Assembly (NCBI RefSeq): GCF_009917485.1
Contig: NZ_QZDT01000025.1
Location: 1-64,000, forward strand
Direction of reading: 5' to 3'
Origin: Parablautia muri
GTDB lineage: Bacteria; Bacillota; Clostridia; Lachnospirales; Lachnospiraceae
DNA: 64,000 nt
A program made the position numbers and the translations under genes. The notes below the pieces were generated by a model. That model made no database searches, was not told the origin of the DNA, and worked only from the letters and a program-made list of their open reading frames with translations. Below are positions 24,401-32,431 of this stretch, in pieces. Every line of letters begins with the position of its first letter. Within the stretch, counting starts at the first letter, position 1.

Positions 24401-27400
24401 TGATATTGAAAGCCTGAACGATACCCCCGTTACCTTCACCATCTCCGAATACGAAGAATCCATAGATGATATCCAGTCAGCTATCTCTACTCTCCGCTCA
24501 GCTTTAGATTCCTTCAACCAAGGCACCTTAGATGAGTCAGCAGTCATTGACCTCATGCAGCAATTTCCAGCTCTTATCCCCTACATAGATTTAGCCGCAG
24601 ATGGATTCGGGAACCTGTCAGAAGGGTTAAGCACTCTGATTGCACAACAACCTGAATCACTAATCCAAAGCCTCGAAGCCTTAAAAGAATCCCTTAATAC
24701 AGAGGAAGAACGTGCCCAGGTAGACGCTCTTATCAATTCCTTACAGTCCCTAAGCTCCTATGGAGATACCGGCATGGAGGCATATGCTACTTCTATCGGT
24801 TCTACATGGAGTGATACGGCAAATGTAATCCAGAGTGTTACAGACCAGTTTGAAAACCTTGCAAAGGTTCAGGAGGCCGTTGCGGATGGTCTTACCATAT
24901 CAACTACCGCTGCCGCTGAACTTGCAAAGATGTACCCCGAAATTCTTACCAATGCTGTATACGCTGGCAATGGTCAGATCCAGTTAAATGAGGAAGTTGT
25001 AAAGAGCATCCTTGCTGGCGATGAGTCTATCATCAATGCACAGATCACAAAGCTTGAAGCTGATAAGGCAGAATTAGAAGCACGTAAAGAAACCGCTATT
25101 GCAGAACTTGAAATTGCTAACCAGATTGGGACAGCGAAAGGACAGATCACCGAGGAGGAATTAAGGCTCCGTGTGGAAGCAATGAACCAGGAGCTTGAAA
25201 ATGAGATCGCCAAGAATAACCAGATAAGCCAGTCCTTTGCAAATACAGCAGAAAACATGGCGCAGAATACGGAACAGCTTGGCAATTACAATGCAGAAGT
25301 TGCTGACAACATGGCTGTAAATATGAACACTGCCACTGCTTCCATGGCTGACGGTATGGCAGTCAACGCCGTAGCTTCACAGCATTCACTAAGCGGACTT
25401 GCCCAGAAAGCAACCGATGTGGCAAATGCAGTGCTTGGGATTGTAACAGGAAAGACGATCAGCGATCCGTCCGCAATATACCCGGGCAGGGGCGGCACAA
25501 ACAAAGGCGGTATCAAAAAGGTAAGCAGTCCGGCTAAGTTTTCATCCGTAACCAATGATTATCTGAGCGGAAAACTCAGCCTTGATGAATTCAAAAGCGG
25601 TCTGGAAGTTGACATATCCTCATATGAAAATGCCATCTCCAACATCAACTCCCAGATAGATATATTAAAAAATCTACAGGCGACCTTCAATAATACTGCA
25701 AATTCAGCCAATGGCGGTATTGGTGGTCATAACTACGCTGATAAGATCAAAGACCTTGAAAAAGAGAAGGATAAGATAAACAGTGCCCTTGACGATGCAA
25801 AGAAAGGTTCCACAAAGGAAACAAAAGATGAATTTGAGGAATTATTTGACTTCTTTGAGCGCAGAGTAAAAGTTTTAGACAATGCCCTCTCCCTCCTGAA
25901 AACAAACCTTGATAATGTGACAGGCTCATTTGCAAAGAACAAACTGATAGATGCAGAATTAGGCATTACAGAAGAAAAGTTCAAGAATTATTCCGATGCC
26001 CTCAACATGTACACCCAGAAAGCCAATGAAGCATTATCCAAACTTCCTTCCGATATAGCCGCTAAAATAAAAGACGGCGCAGTTGACCTTACCACATTTA
26101 TTGGTGATGGTAACGAGGAAGTTGTAGAAGCAATAAAGGACTATGAGCAATGGGCTGACAAGATAGCTGACTGTAAACAGGAATTAGCAGAATTACGGAC
26201 AGCTATCAGACAGTTGGAATTAGAGAAATTCAACAACATCATGGAGGAATTTACTAACCAGTTTGACCTTCATGAGGACGGAAAAGGCCTGATAGAGAAA
26301 CAGATAGCGTTACTCAAAGAAGCTGGGGAACTGATTGGCGAGTCATTCTTTACATCACAGATTGACCAGTCAAAGAAACAGCTTGCGCTTCTTGAAGAAG
26401 AAAAGACAAAATTAGTAGAGCAGATGACCTCTGCCGTTAGTTCTGGAAGGGTACAGAAAGGAACAGATGAATGGCTCTCTATGGTCAATGCCCTCTCCGA
26501 TGTAGAAGGGAATATCCTTGACTGCAAGAAAGCCATAGAAGAATTTGACAATGAATTATTACAGCTCCATTGGGATGTATTTGACAGGATACAGGGGCAG
26601 TTTAAAGACCTTGATTCCGAATTATCCAATCTCCGTGGGCTGTTTGATGATTTCAAAGTAACAGACGGCAACTTTAACTGGTCAAAAGAAGGGCTTGCAC
26701 AATTAGGACTCCTTACCCAGCAGTATGAGCTTGCGCAGTACCAGGTACAGCAGTACAATGCCGCTATTGATGATTTGAATGCTGCTTATAGTGCCGGTAA
26801 ATATTCCGCTACGGAATATGTGGACAAGCTTGCTGAATTATCGTCAGGGCAGTGGGACGCTGTAAACAGTTCCGAGGCGATAAAGGATGCCATCATTGAC
26901 CTTAATGAGACACGTATTGACGAAGAAATAGATGCGATTGAAAAGGAAATATCCGTTTATAAGGAATTGATAGACGCACAGATTGATGCTTTGAAAGCAG
27001 CGAAAGATCTACACGATTACCAGCAGTCCATTGCTGAAAAGACAAAATCCGTCACTGACCTTGAACGCCAGATAGCGGCAATGGAGAATGATAATACAGC
27101 TGCTACAGTCGCAAAACGCAAACAGTTAGAAGAACAGCTTGCAGAAGCAAGGAAAGACCTGGAAAATGCTCAATATGAGCATTCAATTGAAGAACAGGAA
27201 AACGCCTTAAACAAGCAGTACGAGGATTACAAAAAAGCGCGTGATGCCGAAATAGAAGCATTGAAAGCATCTTTAGATGAACGCGAGGGGCTTGTCGCTG
27301 CATCCTTTGAAACGGTCAAGGCCAATGCCGATATTGTAGGACAGGAAATCGCTTATATTGCTACACAGCATGGGATCACCATATCAGATGCCATTATCAC

Positions 27401-28559
27401 ATCATGGCAGAATGGCGAACATGCGATAGCCAGCTATGGGCAGGTGTTATCAGCAGGGGCAAGCGCATTCATCAGTAATATAATGGGTGTCGAAAATGAA
27501 GTGTATGCTTTACAGTATAAGGCAAATGAGACGGCAGATTCCCTTGCGTGGATGTTTGCCACCCGTGCAGACAATCTTGTAAGCGAGCTTGCATCATCTT
27601 ATTACAGTGAAGAAAATTTGAACTACATGACACAGGCACTTCATGACAGTCTGATAAATACCCTTGAGGGCGGCTACAACATCAGCAGTATTCAAAGTGC
27701 TTTGGACGGCATAGCCAATGGATTAAACGGCGTTGCTTCGGCTGCCAATAATGCGGCTAGTGCTATGGCAGCTATGGGTGCGGCTCAGGATAGTGTTAAC
27801 AGGAACTATGGAAACTATTCAGGAAAACATTCTGACACTTCTAACACTTCTAATTCAGCTGATTTCAAGATTGTAAGGCAGAATAGCGGCGAAATCCGTG
27901 AAGTAATGCAGAAAGAGAAAGACGGCAAGTGGCATAAATACGCTTATGCAAAGGGCACACGTAATGCAAAAGGCGGTTTGAGGGTCATCAATGAGGAAGG
28001 CCAGGAGCTTACACTCTCCAAACTACAGTCCGGAAATTATGCAATCGGCAATGAAGGCGACCAGATCCTTACCAAAGATGAAACAGATAATGTTTATGAA
28101 TGGGCAAAGACAAACCCAGAGGAATATGCCAAAAAGGAAGGCCGTACAGCTTGGACTAAGGAACAAAGAGAAGCCCTTATAAAATTCGCAGAAAGCGTTG
28201 GCGGCGGGCTTGATGAAAACGGAAAAATTGTTTTCAGCTGGAAGAAAGGAGAGAAACCTAAGTTTATAAAAAGCAATAGTGACATGCCGGATATACAGCA
28301 GACAGCTATTGATGCAATCAATCCAGGGGCTTTAGACCAATCCTTATGGAATCTTGGCTCTCTGACAAGACAACCTGAAATAGCAAAAACAAACGCAACG
28401 AATAATAGTGTGAGCGTACATTATGACAGCTTGATTACGGTTAACGGGGATGTAAATGACACAAATCATTTCCTGAATGGCATGAAGAAAGTAGCAGATG
28501 ATGCAGTCAAGAAAAGCTGGCATGATTTTGAGATGACCAGGAAGTATGGGATATATTAA
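21450..28559 (+). CDS. Giant tape-measure-like protein (2369 aa)
   Basis: Residues 180-560 resemble the TP901-type tape-measure core (TSDYLLGIQEMSRSGFYGE, then LAQAAGDMTADVANKY and IGTMEAVTKAGGSEIGNSIKS). One strong hydrophobic segment lies near 680-705. Long coiled coils follow, with many KLEAEK-like and Asn/Gln-rich stretches. The C-terminus has KGTRNAKGGLRVINEEGQE, a glycine-rich module typical of Gram-positive phage tape measures. Such proteins set tail length and pass into the host envelope. TTG start after AAGGAGGAT. No tail-tube, baseplate, portal or capsid gene is nearby, so it is an orphan here. Codon use shifts from AT-rich to C-richer near 24.4 kb. Confidence 0.85.
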   Translation: MNDNYILDLVSAIDQSKSKKQVNADIKTLEKTLNMLRLTATLAQGSSKKEINTYIKNLSNQLSTIKLKAQIDSKNIKDEVNKALNNVSFKDIDALNIDENKTKLKVKKVIADAKAYVEKNPISFGINIESKKNKLGNDLTTYLNRYTKINESSVLLNEANKVRNLIDVVSDKKSLRDATDAFQLFKSEISATGFASKSTADRIKSMFGHITKLGSIFSVTSLAVNNFTKSLGTLKEIDDILTEISKTSDLTTQQLEKLGNTSFKAASKYGKTASDYLLGIQEMSRSGFYGEKGSAMAEQSLLAQAAGDMTADVANKYILATNAAYKYNGEAEKLNAVLDGQNSITNRNSVGLEDMAIAMSEAGTVASSYRVSIEDLSAMIGTMEAVTKAGGSEIGNSIKSILINLQNITSDKIVSTLNQANASMTEFVNGTERLRNPIEILWDLSATFNQLDENDTLRAEILTNIGGKHQAAKLAALLQNMEMFDKMLVDYSEGSGSAMEEAMKSANNWSGKLNQIQNSWDSLVNSIVSKDAVLGGLTFGDKMIQGIEGLIEKFGVIPTILTAVNSSMVAMNKDYGLTKIWDKDTKKIDFEGNLFGIDISKIKNLKKHYSQASEEIKYWNKELHSGKADLDSFSGSLVKNNAQFKAYLQTTSKDAPASLKGYRQYLQETGQSTEDLRLKTILLNTALTFLGGIAVQAIITGFANAFDKFNETVVESKEKVDDINSKISDLKSQIEELNNLEYKSDFDNQKISQLEKELELQQKILEVEQKRLYQNQIGTSFSDYFDKDSLIVKQQSEYDRYNKEGYKYLSVRFETDKSSLAEVEAELSSLQNRLNSGSLAGHDKFVVENDIAKLTEKRNELLKEQQYIEEQLIINSGEYLKNYQTAQEAVDSGLLTDNDLEKAKSMAEYWNQLYQNSFNIVTEIQKMNGTYDNTNDLLEGMFSGISRDDLVSLSDDDKRIALSFSPDNEIGFDELQKRIAETKGDIESLNDTPVTFTISEYEESIDDIQSAISTLRSALDSFNQGTLDESAVIDLMQQFPALIPYIDLAADGFGNLSEGLSTLIAQQPESLIQSLEALKESLNTEEERAQVDALINSLQSLSSYGDTGMEAYATSIGSTWSDTANVIQSVTDQFENLAKVQEAVADGLTISTTAAAELAKMYPEILTNAVYAGNGQIQLNEEVVKSILAGDESIINAQITKLEADKAELEARKETAIAELEIANQIGTAKGQITEEELRLRVEAMNQELENEIAKNNQISQSFANTAENMAQNTEQLGNYNAEVADNMAVNMNTATASMADGMAVNAVASQHSLSGLAQKATDVANAVLGIVTGKTISDPSAIYPGRGGTNKGGIKKVSSPAKFSSVTNDYLSGKLSLDEFKSGLEVDISSYENAISNINSQIDILKNLQATFNNTANSANGGIGGHNYADKIKDLEKEKDKINSALDDAKKGSTKETKDEFEELFDFFERRVKVLDNALSLLKTNLDNVTGSFAKNKLIDAELGITEEKFKNYSDALNMYTQKANEALSKLPSDIAAKIKDGAVDLTTFIGDGNEEVVEAIKDYEQWADKIADCKQELAELRTAIRQLELEKFNNIMEEFTNQFDLHEDGKGLIEKQIALLKEAGELIGESFFTSQIDQSKKQLALLEEEKTKLVEQMTSAVSSGRVQKGTDEWLSMVNALSDVEGNILDCKKAIEEFDNELLQLHWDVFDRIQGQFKDLDSELSNLRGLFDDFKVTDGNFNWSKEGLAQLGLLTQQYELAQYQVQQYNAAIDDLNAAYSAGKYSATEYVDKLAELSSGQWDAVNSSEAIKDAIIDLNETRIDEEIDAIEKEISVYKELIDAQIDALKAAKDLHDYQQSIAEKTKSVTDLERQIAAMENDNTAATVAKRKQLEEQLAEARKDLENAQYEHSIEEQENALNKQYEDYKKARDAEIEALKASLDEREGLVAASFETVKANADIVGQEIAYIATQHGITISDAIITSWQNGEHAIASYGQVLSAGASAFISNIMGVENEVYALQYKANETADSLAWMFATRADNLVSELASSYYSEENLNYMTQALHDSLINTLEGGYNISSIQSALDGIANGLNGVASAANNAASAMAAMGAAQDSVNRNYGNYSGKHSDTSNTSNSADFKIVRQNSGEIREVMQKEKDGKWHKYAYAKGTRNAKGGLRVINEEGQELTLSKLQSGNYAIGNEGDQILTKDETDNVYEWAKTNPEEYAKKEGRTAWTKEQREALIKFAESVGGGLDENGKIVFSWKKGEKPKFIKSNSDMPDIQQTAIDAINPGALDQSLWNLGSLTRQPEIAKTNATNNSVSVHYDSLITVNGDVNDTNHFLNGMKKVADDAVKKSWHDFEMTRKYGIY

Positions 28560-28761
28560 TTAAAGTGAAAGTCATTATAAACAAAGCACAAAGAACATAG
28601 TTTGCCTATCCAGGTGGGCTATGTTCTAACTAGTATAGATAGAATAAGATAAATAATTTAAAAACTGAATATGGGTTTTTGATTTTAAGGTACTGTTATG
28701 GGTTTGATTATAACAGTGCCTTTTTAAAATAGATTTTATATGAATTGGAGTGTGAAGTTTT

Positions 28762-30141
28762 ATAAAAGAAAATAATGTAAATGAATTATTGAAATATATA
28801 GCAGAAAACGATATGATTGATTTGGCATATGTGCAAGAGCAAATCAAGATGAAGAAAAGAGAGGAGACATTAAAAAGGCATAACTATTCTATATGGCACA
28901 ATGAGAAAGAAGATGTATGGTATAGTTATCTTCCTGACCAGTCAAAAGCAAACGGCAGGAAGAAAATAAAGAGAAAAAGGAAAAGAGATTTAGAAGATAT
29001 TATATGTGACTATTACCTGTCAAATTTAAGTGATCCTATAGATAAAGAAGAAACCCCGAATTTATCGATAGAAAGCATGTTTTATGAATTTATGCGTCAT
29101 AAAACAAATGTGGTCAATAGCGGCACAATTAAGCGCATGATGGCAGATTGGACAAGATTTTATGAACCTGAAAAAGAATTTATTTCTATTCCGGTAAAAA
29201 ATCTTACTAAAATTAATATTGATGATTTCTTCAATGCAGTATTGGGGAAACATAATCTGAAAAAGAAAGGATTTTATAATATGTGCGGAATCTTAAAACA
29301 GACATTGGAATATGCTGTTGATGCCGAATACATAGAGAAAAACCCATACCGCATTAAAGTCAATAAGAAAAAATTTGCCAGCAGTAGTAAAAAGCCAAGT
29401 GAAAAGGAAGTTTTTCAAGCTAATGAGAAAGAACTGCTTATTAATGAAATGGAACGTAGGTTGAAAAATAATCCATCTAATACCGCTCCTTTGGCTGTTA
29501 TGCTTGATTTTGAGATGGGAACAAGAAAAGGAGAAATCCTTGCAATCTGCAAATCGGATATCATTGATAATAGGATCCATATACATAGGCAGCTTGTAGA
29601 AGAATTTGACACAAGCGACCTGAATAATATGAAAAGTATGGGATTTCATGTTGTGGATTATACAAAGTCCGAAGATGGTGACAGATGGCTGCCTTTGACT
29701 GAACAGGCGAAAAGGATTATCAAAAGAATTGAGGCGATTAACGAGGAATACGGTCATCAGTATAAAGACTTCCTGTTTGTGAAGGATGGCAGGTGCCTTA
29801 CACCGGATGCTGTAGACACACAAATAAAAAGAGGGTGTGAATACATAGGAATTCCAGTGAAAACAATGCACAAGATTAGGAAGACATATGCATCAACTTT
29901 GTTACATAATGGCGTTAATCTCAGCATTGTAAAGGATATGTTAGGTCATGCAGATGAATCTACAACTTTGAGGCATTATATCTATAATATTGAGAATAGT
30001 GCAGAAACAGATAAAAAGGTATTAAATGCATTAGACCCTCAAAATTATACAAAAAGTGACCAAAGTGACCAAAACATAGTATCATTCTCAAAAATAAAAA
30101 GAGCCAAAAACCTTGAAAAATCAAGGATTTCAGCCCTCTAA
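28762..30141 (+). CDS. Tyrosine integrase at the tRNA-Leu end (459 aa)
   Basis: It contains an arm-type binding region (YSIWHNEKEDVWYSYLPD), a core-binding domain (about 100-190) and the catalytic domain with GTRKGEIL (Arg I), HKIRKTYAS (His-x-x-Arg) and LGHADESTTLRHYIY (His and nucleophile Tyr). This is the set expected for a phage or ICE integrase. The gene runs toward, and ends 6 bp from, the 3' end of tRNA-Leu, so this is the right attachment end. Family members begin with KENNVNELLKYI, which is present here only if translation starts at ATA 28762; a TGA at 28753 blocks any earlier start, and TTG 28789 lies far from the GGAG site. A CCTTGA/TCAAGG hairpin overlaps the 3' end. Confidence 0.88.
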   Translation: MKENNVNELLKYIAENDMIDLAYVQEQIKMKKREETLKRHNYSIWHNEKEDVWYSYLPDQSKANGRKKIKRKRKRDLEDIICDYYLSNLSDPIDKEETPNLSIESMFYEFMRHKTNVVNSGTIKRMMADWTRFYEPEKEFISIPVKNLTKINIDDFFNAVLGKHNLKKKGFYNMCGILKQTLEYAVDAEYIEKNPYRIKVNKKKFASSSKKPSEKEVFQANEKELLINEMERRLKNNPSNTAPLAVMLDFEMGTRKGEILAICKSDIIDNRIHIHRQLVEEFDTSDLNNMKSMGFHVVDYTKSEDGDRWLPLTEQAKRIIKRIEAINEEYGHQYKDFLFVKDGRCLTPDAVDTQIKRGCEYIGIPVKTMHKIRKTYASTLLHNGVNLSIVKDMLGHADESTTLRHYIYNIENSAETDKKVLNALDPQNYTKSDQSDQNIVSFSKIKRAKNLEKSRISAL

Positions 30142-30147
30142 CTAAGC

Positions 30148-30232
30148 TGCGGAAGATGGGACTTGAACCCACACGAGCGCAATGCTCACAAGATCCTTAG
30201 TCTTGCTCGTCTGCCAGTTCCGACACTTCCGC
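30148..30232 (-). tRNA. tRNA-Leu (anticodon AAG)
   Basis: 85 nt on the minus strand. Acceptor GCGGAAG pairs with CTTCCGC plus discriminator A; there is an A/G-rich D arm and an anticodon stem CAAGA/TCTTG with loop CTAAGGA, giving anticodon AAG. The long variable arm (type II) and GTTCAAGTC T-loop fit Leu. The 3' end faces the integrase and is the likely attB. A promoter lies upstream on the same strand. Confidence 0.93.
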
Positions 30233-30253
30233 TTGACTCACGCCACAAAAGGT

Positions 30254-30282
30254 ATGATATCATTTGTAAGGCGATAAGTCAA
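30254..30282 (-). promoter_or_regulatory. Promoter of tRNA-Leu
   Basis: On the minus strand TTGACT (30277-30282), 17 bases and TATCAT (30254-30259), 22 bases before the tRNA 5' end. It lies outside the integrated element, so the tRNA stays expressed after insertion. Confidence 0.65.
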
Positions 30283-30371
30283 TACTTTTTTTGCCTCTTA
30301 TTGTATTTTTTATACTTTGATTGCTTTTCACTTCACTTATCAGAACGGGTTATGATATATATTAATATGAT

Positions 30372-31079
30372 TTATGAAGGGAAGTAAATGGTCATTCCGT
30401 TAATTGTCATACCACTTACCATATCTCCATATCCGGCGAAGCCGCCCATTCCATCAGCAAATCCTTTTTGTCCATCCATTGTAACAATACACCATTGGTG
30501 TGAATTTTTGTTTTCATTAACGTGTTCCCATGAATAGCCCATGTAATCAAGAACTCTGCCTAGTGCCCTTGTAGAGCCTGCGCAGGTATAAACGCCGCCT
30601 ACGAATACTCCGTAAGGAGAACGATACCATTTGGCGGAATCAGAACCATAGGGGAGCTGGCTGCATTGTGTTGCAACGGTTACGGCAGCAGCATTGACCC
30701 GCTGAAGATCTGTTGTGTATGCCTTGTTTGCCATAATGGAATCAGCAATTTGTTTTGCGACCGCATCAGCGGCAGCGGCCTGTTCAGCTGTGAGATTTTT
30801 GTAATAGTTATGCTTGGCGTTAGCAGCATCTATTGTGTCCTGGCTTACGTAGTTGTCGGCGCAGGGCTTTCTTCCTTCTGCCTTGCCAAATGAAACATAA
30901 TGCTGATAAAGGGCAGCTTCATCCGTGCCTAGGGCCTGTGCCACATCAGGATAAGTTGCGGCATAGTATTCAGCGTCAAATATAGTGCCATCAGACATAG
31001 TTTTAGGGGCGGCAGAGACTGTAACAGAAGTGCCAAGTATGGCTGTAACCATTAAGGCTGTTACTAAGAATTTTTTCAT
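30372..31079 (-). CDS. Secreted transglutaminase-like protein (235 aa)
   Basis: Residues 1-24 form a signal peptide with cleavage after VSA. Residues 35-72 are a YYAATYPDV...HYVSFGKAEGR motif found in many exported Lachnospiraceae proteins. The C-terminal domain has YTCAGSTRALGR (Cys), NSHQWCIVTMDGQKGFADG (His and Asp) in the order of the transglutaminase-like Cys-His-Asp triad. It may act as a cell-surface peptidase or cross-linking enzyme; the substrate is unknown. AAGGAGCATAAC precedes the ATG. Upstream, 31080-31390 holds only promoter-like A/T sequence and a hairpin. Confidence 0.8.
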   Translation of the reverse strand: MKKFLVTALMVTAILGTSVTVSAAPKTMSDGTIFDAEYYAATYPDVAQALGTDEAALYQHYVSFGKAEGRKPCADNYVSQDTIDAANAKHNYYKNLTAEQAAAADAVAKQIADSIMANKAYTTDLQRVNAAAVTVATQCSQLPYGSDSAKWYRSPYGVFVGGVYTCAGSTRALGRVLDYMGYSWEHVNENKNSHQWCIVTMDGQKGFADGMGGFAGYGDMVSGMTINGMTIYFPS

Positions 31080-31349
31080 GTTGTTATGCTCCTTGTCCTT
31101 TCATTTATAAAATTTATGGAAAGAATCAAATTCAGGGGCAGTTTATCTTTTGTATAAGTTGTTCTTTTGGCTGCTGCTCTGAATCTGATACTTTCCTTGA
31201 AAATTATACCATATGCATGTCAGGTCTTCAAATAAATACGAGGATTTTATCAAATATTTTAATGAAAGAGAATTGATTCTCTGATTAAAATGAGACATAA
31301 TTATATCATAGTTGCTGGATGTTAATTTGTGCTTGCACATAGATGGCAG

Positions 31350-31372
31350 TACTGCAAGCAAAGCTTGCGGTA
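31350..31372. repeat. Palindrome before the WYL regulator
   Basis: TACTGCAAGC-AAA-GCTTGCGGTA, a 10-bp stem with one G-T pair. It is a small intergenic repeat or operator candidate, 18 bases before the start of the regulator. Confidence 0.4.
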
Positions 31373-31390
31373 TGCAGGGGTATAAGAAAA

Positions 31391-32317
31391 ATGAAAATTG
31401 ACCGGCTTATGGGGATAGTTGTTTATTTATTGAATCATGGACGCACATCTGCGCAGAAGCTTGCGGCAGAATTTGAAGTTTCATCCAGAACGATTATGCG
31501 GGATCTTGAATCCTTAGACCAGGCAGGTATTCCAATCCAATCTTTTTGTGGAATGGAGGGCGGATATCAGATTATGGAAGGCTTTGTTTTGGAAAAGCAG
31601 GCGGCTGCAAGGTATGAATATGATTGGATTGTAGCAGCACTGAAAGGAATGGCAAGCGCTTATGCAAACAAGGAAATAGAGCAGGTTTTGGCTAAAATGA
31701 ATAGCTTGAATATAAAAAGTTTAAATCATGCAAAGGAAAGCGCTGTTTCCATAGACTTTAGTGTGGCGGGCGAGGATGGGAAGATAAAAGATGAGTTACT
31801 GCGATTGGAAGGGGCAATCAAGGAAAAGAATGTTGTTCGCTTTCTCTACACAAATAGTCGCGATGAGGAAAAGGAAATGGAAGTTGAGCCGGTACGGCTG
31901 CAATACAAATGGTATAGCTGGTATCTGATAGGATATTATGAAAAGTATCAGGACTATTGTATGTTTAAATTAGTCCGCATGGAGCGTTTGGAAGTAACGG
32001 ACATAAAAAACAGAAGGAACCATGACCTTGCAGATATAAACCTGAAGGAGGATAGTGGTCCTATTGTTGAGATTAAACTTTATGGGAAAAAAGCTGTGAA
32101 GTCAAAGTGCAGGGAATATTTGAACGGACAGGTTACAAGAGAATTTGAGAATGGAGATTTTGAGTTTTGCTTTTCGGCGCCGGAGCATGAGACATATTGG
32201 TACGGGGTAGTTCTTTCTTTTGGAAATAAAGTCAAGATAATGAAACCGCAAAAAGTAAAAGAGCGTATTTTAAAGGTCTGCAAAGAAATTCAGATGTTGT
32301 ATGAGGACAGTGTATGA
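31391..32317 (+). CDS. YafY-type HTH/WYL-domain transcriptional regulator (308 aa)
   Basis: An N-terminal DeoR-like HTH (MKIDRLMGIVVYLLNHGRTSAQKLAAEFEVSSRTIMRDLESLDQ) is followed by a WYL domain: residues LQYKWYSWYLIGYYEKYQDY carry the WYL-like core, and the C-terminal WCX-like extension ends the protein. WYL proteins sense small ligands or nucleic acid ends. I choose ATG 31391 over the longer frame at 31343 because the HTH family begins there. Targets unknown; it is divergent from the secreted-protein gene, which may be one. Confidence 0.88.
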   Translation: MKIDRLMGIVVYLLNHGRTSAQKLAAEFEVSSRTIMRDLESLDQAGIPIQSFCGMEGGYQIMEGFVLEKQAAARYEYDWIVAALKGMASAYANKEIEQVLAKMNSLNIKSLNHAKESAVSIDFSVAGEDGKIKDELLRLEGAIKEKNVVRFLYTNSRDEEKEMEVEPVRLQYKWYSWYLIGYYEKYQDYCMFKLVRMERLEVTDIKNRRNHDLADINLKEDSGPIVEIKLYGKKAVKSKCREYLNGQVTREFENGDFEFCFSAPEHETYWYGVVLSFGNKVKIMKPQKVKERILKVCKEIQMLYEDSV

Positions 32318-32431
32318 GAAACCAGGATGAGGTTGTTGCGGGCATATTTTGTGGCGTTTACTGCATACCTACCCGGTTTTGGAGAAGCAGATTTAAAGGT
32401 GTAAAATATTACCTGCGAATCTTTGATAATT

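Noticed and set aside
26270-26758. 162-codon minus-strand ORF inside the tape-measure gene
   Set aside because: Shadow frame with Ser/Cys-rich composition and no ribosome site, opposite a convincing long gene.
29293-29871. 192-codon minus-strand ORF inside the integrase gene
   Set aside because: Antisense to a gene with all catalytic motifs; no ribosome site.
1-30141. Annotation as a complete prophage
   Set aside because: No terminase, portal, capsid, tail tube or lysis enzyme is visible, and the left end is not in the window.
30372-31079. Secreted transglutaminase-like gene as cargo of the element
   Set aside because: It lies on the far side of tRNA-Leu, outside the attachment end.
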